Below, in pieces: positions 31,234 through 39,500 of a DNA stretch of 49,662 nucleotides. The notes below the pieces were generated by a model. The model was not told the origin of the DNA, made no database searches, and was given only the letters and a program-made list of their open reading frames with translations. Each line of letters starts with the position of its first letter. Position 1 is the first letter of the stretch. The stretch lies in assembly GCA_000435335.1 (NCBI GenBank), contig FR891338.1:97266-146927 (forward strand). The letters run 5' to 3'. The DNA is from Clostridium sp. CAG:964 (lineage in GTDB: Bacteria; Bacillota; Clostridia; Oscillospirales; Acutalibacteraceae). The position numbers and the translations under genes were made by a program.

Positions 31234-33186
31234 TTACAGAGTAAAAATAAGCTCAAGAATATTTTCACCGTTTATATAGTTATACACTATGTCGGTGCAA
31301 AGCTTTTTGACAATCATTATTCCCATTCCGCCATTGTCAAAATCGTCAAAATCCTTTTTTGGCATATCCTTAAGATAGTCAAATTTCTTACCGTTATCTC
31401 TGAAAATAATACTTATCTTATCATCGTTTTTATTGTACAGAACCGATATTAAATCAGCACCGGAATAATTTACAATATTTGAGAAAACCTCATCACAAGC
31501 AAGAAAAATCTTCCTTTTCAGCTTATCCTCTAAATCCGTCTTAAAAATATATTCCCGTATTTTTTCCAATTCCGAGAGTCGGCAGTTCAGCTTTAAAGTG
31601 CTGTCTTGGCACTGTACTGCAAGCATTGTTATATCGTCAAATTGCTCACCTGTGTTTATAAATTCTATCAATGAGCTGCTTATACTTTGGCATAAGCCTT
31701 TGGCAGTATGTTGTGTACCGGTGCAGGCATCTAAAAGTCTTTTTTCACCGAAAAACTCTTTATTCTCGTTGACAGCCTCGGTTACACCGTCAGTATAAAG
31801 GTAAAGAATATCTCCGTTTGAAAAATCGGCGGTGTACTGCTTATATTCAGAATCATCGAATACACCCAAAGCCATACACGGAGGGCAATTAAGAAATTCC
31901 GCTTTCCCGTTTCTGATTATAACCGGCTTGTTATGACCGGCGTTTACATAACAGAATTTGCCCGATGCTTTGTCAAAAATCGCAATAAACGCCGTTACAA
32001 ACATCTCCTCCGGATTAGACCGGCAAATATCAAGATTTATTGATTTAACGGTTTCTGCAATATCTGAAATATCCGTAAGCTTTTCCCTTATAAGGGTTTT
32101 TACAAAAACCATAAACAATGACGCCGCTACGCCTTTTCCGGAAACATCTCCGATAACGGTACATACATTTCCGTTTTTAAGAGGAAAGCTGTCGTAGAAA
32201 TCACCGCCAACCTGTCTGGCAGATTTCATTCTTGCCGATATCATAAAGCTGTCGGACATACAGATATTTTTTTCTTTGGATATAATGCCGTACTGTATCC
32301 GCCGTGCAACCTCCAGCTCTGTTTCCGCTTTTGCCCTTTCCCCTGCAAGTGCTTCTATTTTATCAACATAGCTGTCAATATCCGCAGCCATTTCATTAAA
32401 AAAGCTTGCTATAAGCTGTATTTCGTCATTTGTTCCCAGGTCTATAGGCTGAAAGGTCTTTTTGCCGACTTTTTTATCAGTTATGTAATCCTTCATACCG
32501 TTAAAAACCATAGTTATAGGATTGTATACTTTCTTTTTGATAAATAATGCCATTAGTGCAAACAATAAAAAAAGTACAATAATAACAACGGACATCTTCA
32601 GAACTGTTTCGGATATAATTTCAGTGTAGATTTTTTCGAGAGAATAATCCGCACACACTAAGGCTGCGGGATTATTATTTTTGTCGTAAATACAGTTAAA
32701 CGATGATGCAAATCTTCCATATGTTTCGTTGCTGTACTCGTATACGGTTGATTCTCCGCTGTTCCATGTTTTTACCTCTGCATCAAAAAGCTTATGCTCT
32801 ACAATCGTGCCGGCTTTTCTGTCTGACAACACCTCTCTGTTTTTCTTCTCGTCGGCTGCAACCACCATAACATATTTTATTTGATTATTTTCCGTATCCG
32901 GAATATATATAAATATATACTCTAAGCCCTCGCCTATACATATGCTTCTAAGGCTTGACTGTAGATAACTATACCTTTTGGATGACGGATTATTTAGCAG
33001 ACTCTCCATATCATAGTCACTTGCAATTTGGGATACAATATACGACGCACTTTTGGCAATATTTGTTGTGAGTCTTGTGGTTCGCTGAATGTTGTCAATA
33101 CAGCTAAGCGAACCAAAGACCAAAATAGCCGCCAAAAACACCGCACAAATATAAACAACTATCCTCTTTAACAAAGAATTTTTCAT
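31234..33186 (-). CDS. Membrane PP2C/SpoIIE phosphatase with sensor, HAMP and RsbW-like ATPase
   Basis: A 650-residue protein. TM1 about 9-28, an extracytoplasmic sensor 30-195 (probably PAS/dCache-like), TM2 about 197-216, then HAMP to about 270. A coiled coil (residues 275-300) leads into the SpoIIE/PP2C domain: GGDFYD 327-332, GDVSGKG 346-352, TDGVTE 465-470, DDIT 517-520, all Mn-binding Asp present. Residues 530-650 form an RsbW/SpoIIAB-like HATPase: ACDEVFSNIVNY (N box), FRDNGKKFD and NGGMGIMIVKK. So one protein could both dephosphorylate and phosphorylate the STAS partner, under control of an outside signal. It overlaps the STAS gene by 4 bp (ATGA). Confidence 0.93.
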   Translation of the reverse strand: MKNSLLKRIVVYICAVFLAAILVFGSLSCIDNIQRTTRLTTNIAKSASYIVSQIASDYDMESLLNNPSSKRYSYLQSSLRSICIGEGLEYIFIYIPDTENNQIKYVMVVAADEKKNREVLSDRKAGTIVEHKLFDAEVKTWNSGESTVYEYSNETYGRFASSFNCIYDKNNNPAALVCADYSLEKIYTEIISETVLKMSVVIIVLFLLFALMALFIKKKVYNPITMVFNGMKDYITDKKVGKKTFQPIDLGTNDEIQLIASFFNEMAADIDSYVDKIEALAGERAKAETELEVARRIQYGIISKEKNICMSDSFMISARMKSARQVGGDFYDSFPLKNGNVCTVIGDVSGKGVAASLFMVFVKTLIREKLTDISDIAETVKSINLDICRSNPEEMFVTAFIAIFDKASGKFCYVNAGHNKPVIIRNGKAEFLNCPPCMALGVFDDSEYKQYTADFSNGDILYLYTDGVTEAVNENKEFFGEKRLLDACTGTQHTAKGLCQSISSSLIEFINTGEQFDDITMLAVQCQDSTLKLNCRLSELEKIREYIFKTDLEDKLKRKIFLACDEVFSNIVNYSGADLISVLYNKNDDKISIIFRDNGKKFDYLKDMPKKDFDDFDNGGMGIMIVKKLCTDIVYNYINGENILELIFTL

Positions 33187-33482
33187 TTTTCTATATTAAT
33201 TTTTTGGTCAAAGCCTGTTAATTTAAAAACATCGTACACCTCGTCGGATACATTTATAATTTTAAATTCACCCTTGCCCGACATTTTTTTATAGGCAGAA
33301 ACCACCTGACGCAAGCCTGCCGAGGAAATATACTCAAGCTTTGCAAAATCAAAGACAAGGCTTGTAATGTCACCACCCAGCTTAGATAGAGCCTCCTCAA
33401 GCTGAGGTGCTGTCTGCGTATCCAGCCAGCCGATAATTTCCAGCTCCGCCTTATTTCCGTCTGTTTTATTAATAATATCCAT
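33183..33482 (-). CDS. STAS-domain anti-sigma-factor antagonist (RsbV/SpoIIAA-like)
   Basis: ATG 33482 lies about ten bases after GGAGG; an in-frame start five codons earlier abuts that site. The 99-residue single STAS domain (MDIINKTDGNKAELEIIGWL, DTQTAPQLEEAL, FDFAKLEYISSAGLRQVVSA) carries the usual phosphorylatable Ser region at 53-54. In known systems a kinase (RsbW) phosphorylates it and a PP2C phosphatase reverses this. Here two RsbW-like domains, in the phosphatase and in the MATE protein, are encoded in the same operon. The gap to the NRPS stop is 18 bp. Confidence 0.93.
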   Translation of the reverse strand: MDIINKTDGNKAELEIIGWLDTQTAPQLEEALSKLGGDITSLVFDFAKLEYISSAGLRQVVSAYKKMSGKGEFKIINVSDEVYDVFKLTGFDQKINIEK

Positions 33483-33500
33483 TTTAATAACCTCCAAAAA

Positions 33501-36500
33501 TCAATCAAAAAATGCAAGCTTGTCGAGTGCTTCTATTGCACTTGCAAGATATTTGTCGTCTGTAACAGGCCACTTATAGTCCAATCGGTAAAGAGCCTGA
33601 GAAGTAAAGCTGTTGCTGTAGTCCAGTATGTAAATATCATTTTCATTATGAGATGTATAAGCGATAAGTCCTGAAACAGCGTCGGAATTGTTACTGCTCT
33701 TTGCAAAATTCTTTACGGCGGCTTCAAAGTCCTCATCTCTTACAATATCAATTTTAAAGCCATAGTCACGCATTGCGTAAATTAAATCCGACATAAATAT
33801 GCGGTGGCTGTTGCATGCATGGAATACTGTAAATCTTCTGTCAGTCTGTGCAAGCTTCAAAACCGAAAGTGCTGTAGAATCAATAGGCGAGAATTCCGTG
33901 CTTTCGTGCATACTGCCCATTGGGAATTTACCGACAGCCTTGTAGCCCTTTAAGCTTCTTAGGAAGCCGTTTGTAATAAAGTTAATCTGGAATTCTCCGT
34001 CAGAATTTCTGCTCATAAGGTTGCCCACACGAATAATCTTTCCGTCAAGGCCTTCTGAAACAGCCTCAAGCACTGCCCTTTCGGCAAGGAATTTTGTTCG
34101 GATATATTCGTTTGTGATGCTCTGACCAATGTACAAATCATTCTCACAGAAAAGCCTTGACACTGGCGGGACTCCGTCCGAGCCCTCTCCGCCCACAGAT
34201 ACAGTAGAAATTTGAATTAATCTGCGTCCGTTATTTTTGCAAAGCTCTATAAGATTTTCAACGCCCTTTACATTTATTTTTTCAAGAACATCATCAGCCG
34301 CAAAATGCTTAACACAGGCCGCACAGTTAATAAGGGCGTCAAATTTATATTGGGCAAGAGAGTCAACCTGCTCTTTTGATGTTATATCTCCGTCTATACA
34401 TACTATACGCTCCTTGAACATCTCCCTGCAAGGATTATCAAAGTAATACATCAGCATATTCATCATGCGTTTTTCAGGGGATTCATAGCTTCCCTTTCTT
34501 ACAAGGCAATATACCTTACCGTCATAATTGTCAAGGTATGCTTTAAGAATATGTATTCCCAAAAAGCCTGTTGCACCTGTAAGCATTATGTCGCCGAGCC
34601 TCTCCTTTGTTATCATATTCACATTATCAACGGTGTTGCCGCTTATAACGCTCTGTATTCTGTTGTAATTATAGCTTGAAAATTCGTTATCGCCTGCTGC
34701 TTCCTCTGACGGCTCGCTGTCATCGGCAAGCTCTGCAAGCTCCCTTACAGTAGGGTACTTAAATATGTCGGCATATACAACAGAAATATTCTTTGAAAGA
34801 CACATTACAGCAACCTTTGAGGCTGTTAATGATGAGCCGCCTAAGTCAAAGAAGCTGTCGTTTATGCCTACACCCTCAACGCCCAAGGCTTTTTCAAAAA
34901 TTTTGCAAAGCTCTGTCTGCAAAGCGGTTACAGGTGCTTCGTAATTATCGCCTACTATATTTACATCAGGTGACGGCAAAGCCTTTTTATCTATCTTGCC
35001 GCCCGGAGTTATAGGCATACTGTCAATATGTACAAAGAATGACGGCATCATATAATCAGGAATTAACGGCTCCAGGAATTTCTTAAACTCTTCGTCAGGT
35101 ATACTTTCACCTGTATAGTAAGCGGCAATATATTTATTTCCGCCCTTTTCAATAACCTTAACCGCCGAGCTTTTTACAAGCTCATTTTTAAGCATTGCAC
35201 CCTCAATTTCACCAAGCTCTATACGATAGCCTCTGATTTTTACCTGGGAATCAATTCTGCCGATATACTCAATATTTCCGTCGCCCTTCATACGAACCAT
35301 ATCGCCCGTTCTGTAAAGTCGCTTATCATCATTGCATACAGAGTACGGATTTTCTACAAAAACAGCGGCCGTTTTTTCAGGTAAATTATGATAGCCCCTT
35401 GAAATCTGGCGGCCTGCATGGCAAAGCTCGCCGGAAGCCCCTACAGGCAGTCTGTTTAGCTCTTTGTCAAGAATATAGCTGCGAACATTAAGCTGTGATT
35501 TTCCTATTGGTATATTATCATACTGCTTATCAACAAAAAATTCAGTTGAAGAAACTGTATTTTCGGTTGGGCCATATCCGTTTACCATTTGATAGCTGCG
35601 TTTACGGTAATATTTAAACTTTTCACCACCAAGGGTTGCAAATCTAAGGCTTGGAGCGTCGTCCAACAATTCTGCCACCAGTTCGCCCATTTGTGTTGGG
35701 AATGTAACGGTTGTCAGCTTTTCGTCCTTTATGCACCTGCAAACTGCCACAGCATCCTTTCTTATATTTTCAGGGAATATATACAGAACCGCACCAACGG
35801 TAAGCGGGGCAAATAAATCAAATACAGACGCATCGAAGCAGAAGCTTGCAAATTCAGAAGCAACATCGTCAGCGGTTAATTTTCTTGCAGAAGTAATATA
35901 CTCAATTAAATTCATTAAATTTCTGTGTTCAAGCATAACTCCCTTTGGCTTGCCTGTTGAGCCTGATGTATAAATCATATAAGCAAGATTTTCAGGGGCA
36001 GGCGGCGTAAGCTTAGCAGAAAGCTTAAAGTTTTGTGACTCCTTAGCTACATCGTCAAGACAAATTACATTTTTATCGTAGAAGCCCACAAGCTCACGGT
36101 ACTTGCTTACTACAATAAGATTTTCTGCTCCGGAATCCTTAAGCATATATTCAATTCTGCTTTGCGGATATTCCGGATCAAGAGGAACATATGCTCCGCC
36201 GGCCTTCATTGCACCAATATACCCAACAGTGAAATCCTTTGTTCTTCCGCAAAGAATACCTGCTACCTTTTCCCTGCCAAAGCCTTTTTCCGTAAGCTTT
36301 TGTGCAACATAGTCCGACATTCTGTCAAGCTCCTTGTAGGTAAGCTCTCCAAATTCATCTCTTACAGCAGGTCTGTCAGGATATTTTGCCACTGTTTCTC
36401 TGAACAAATCAACAAAGGTTTTGCCTATATGCTCAGGATTATCAATCATCTTTGTTTCTTCCTCAAACATAAGCCTTATATCCGTTGGCTTAGAGGCACT

Positions 36501-39500
36501 TAGAAGACCCTTTGCCGAGGTTACAAGGTTGTCTGCAAGATATTTGACAGTTTCCTCACGGTACATATCGCTTCTGTATTCAATCTCAAAGACAAATTTA
36601 TTTCTTTCAATAGAAATACTTACAGAAACAGGTGCCTTTGCCGCATTAAGCTGAACAGGCTCCTCACTTGCAAACTCTCCGCCTATTGTATCAAACTCAA
36701 AGTTATCTCCCTGATAAACAACCATTGCGTCAGCCTTAATATTAAATTCTCGGCTTATTTGTGCAAAGGAGTATATGTCGTTATTCATTGAGCCAATAAG
36801 CTGCTCCTGAACGCCTGCAAGATAATCCTTTGTACTTCCGGAAAAATCACAGTAAACAGGCAGTGTCTTTACAAGCATACCCACCGTTTCGGAAAGCCTT
36901 GAATCATTTCTGCCGTGATAAATTGTAGTGAAAACAGCTTTATCCTTAAAATTGTATTTACCAAGTGTAAGACCAAAGGCAGAAATAAAGAATACATTTT
37001 CGGTAATTCCGCTCTTTTTGCAGAAAGCCCTTACTGCCTGAACTGAAATTTCAGAAATTTCCTTTCTGAAATTCTCCGCCGCAGGGGCAGAGCCTTCTTT
37101 ATCAGGGTAGAAATTATTACTGCCGCCTGCGTTTTCAAATACGGATTTATAATAGCTTTCTGCATTTTTATATACATCACTTTTTAGAGCGTCACTGTTG
37201 TCAAGGGCAAGGTCATAGGAGGTATATTCCTCTGCCTTTAGGTTTTCGCCTGCGTAGGCTCTGTTTATATCGTTGATAATAATTGCAAGGGAAGTACCGT
37301 CGGCAATTATATGGTGAATATCAAGGAACAAATAATTTCCGCTGACTGTCCTGTAAAGCTCAAACCTGAAAAGCTGTTCATTAAAGAGCATATACGGACG
37401 AACAAGGGTTGCTCTGTTCATTTCATCAATTATCGGAGTTTTATAGCTAAGGCTGTCGTTCCGTCTTTGCATAACATTTCCGTCGTCGTCCATAAACAGA
37501 CGGGTTTTCAAATATGGGTGGGCCTCAACTGTTTTATCAATAGCCGTTGCAAGTTTTTCAAGGTCAACACCCTTGCCCAGCTTCAACAGGTACGGAATAT
37601 TATAAATTGTTGTACCCATATTTGCGGTACACTCAATGAAAATACCCTCCTGGGTATTCGTCAGCGGATAAATTTCACGAACCTCTCTCTTTTGGCTCTT
37701 TCCTGCACCTGCAATAAACCTTTCAAGCTTTTGAACGGTAGGATTATTCTTTATATCCGATGTTTTGATTACTATATCAAATGCCTTTGAAAGCAATATG
37801 TTCAGTCTGATTGCACTGATTGAAGTAAGTCCCGAATAGTAAATATCCGAGGTTATACCAAACTCCGTGTGACCAAGTGCGTCAGCAACACAGTCAAATA
37901 TTTTTTGCTGAACCTCATTTTCAGGCTTAATAATTTCCTCTGCCTTTTTCTCCGGCTTTGGAAGCTCCTTTTTATTTACCTTTTGGTTTTGGTTAAGAGG
38001 TATTTTGTCAATTTGCATTGTTACGGCAGGCACCATATAAGGCGGTTTTGTTTCTCTTATAAAATCATTAAGAGAATTTATATCTACCCTGCTGTCAGAC
38101 ACAATATATGCGGCAATGTATTTTCCGCCTGTCGGCTCATCGAAGGCAACTACCGTTGCATCCTTTATGCCCGTATATCTTCTTATAACCTCTTCAACCT
38201 CAGAAAGCTCTATTCTAAAGCCTCTTATTTTAACCTGTGCGTCTTTTCTGCCGATTATCTGAATATTGCCGTCTGTAAGGTATCTTACAATATCTCCCGA
38301 ATGATACATAGTTTCATAGCCCTCTGTATCATCATAAATATTTTTCGTATAAACCTCGGCAGTTTTTTCTGGCTTATTCAAGTAACCTCTTGAAACCTGA
38401 TAACCGGCTATCATCAGCTCTCCGCAAGCACCGCAAGGCAGAATATGACCGAATTTATCGGCTACATAAAGCTTCACATTGTCAAGTGCTTTACCTATAG
38501 GTATGTTATTGTAATATTTATCAACCTCAAAAACAGTTGTAAAGATTGTATTTTCTGTTGGGCCGTAGCCGTTTATAAGCTTAAAATTCTTCGGCGGTTG
38601 GCAAGGTACAAGCTTTTCGCCGCCTACTGACAGATATTTAAGGCTCTTGCAGTCAATTCCCATAGCAAACTGTCTGCCCACCTGGGTTGTCATAAAGGCA
38701 TGCGTAATACCGTTGGATTCAAAATAATTATTAAGCGCAATAAGGTCAAGACGGATTTCCTCAGGAATAATATGAAGCTCTGCACCGTTTGCCAAAGCAC
38801 CGTAAATATCCATCATAGATGCGTCAAAGCCAAAGGAGGCATATGCCGCTAATTTGGTATTGTAATCTACATCATAATATTTCTTATACCAATGGCAGAA
38901 AGCCGTAATATTGCCATATTCAAGCATACAGCCCTTTGGTACACCTGTTGAACCCGATGTGTACAAAAGAATAAATAAATCGTGCAGACCGGGCTTTTTT
39001 AACTCAATATTCTTGTCCTCAAGCTGCATAATTTCATCAGTAAACAGCACCTTGCCCTTAAAGCCGTCAACCAATGGCAAAAGCTCTCTGTCTGCAATAA
39101 GAAGCTTTGCGGAGGAATCCTCAAGCATATACATCAGTCTGTCCTTAGGGTATGTTGGGTCAAGGGGCTGATATGCCGCCCCGGCTTTAATTACGCCAAA
39201 AGGCGCAATAGCCATAAACTCGCACCTAGGAATAAGAATTGCTACAACATCTTCTTTACCAATACCCATTGACAACATATGCTTTCCAAGCCTGTCGCTT
39301 ATTTCGTCAAGCTCTTTATATGTGTATTTTCTGTCTTTAAATACAACTGCTGTATTGTCAGGCTCTGCCTTAACAATATCAGCAAATGCATCTGATATTG
39401 TCTTTTGCCTGTCGTACTCACTTTCTGTACTGTTAAATTGGGCTATTTTATTAAGTGCATTTTCTGAAATAATTGAAATTTCTGAAATATACTTTGATTT

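Noticed and set aside
31970..32197. Plus-strand frames within the phosphatase and NRPS genes
   Set aside because: All are antisense to strongly conserved domains and lack ribosome sites.
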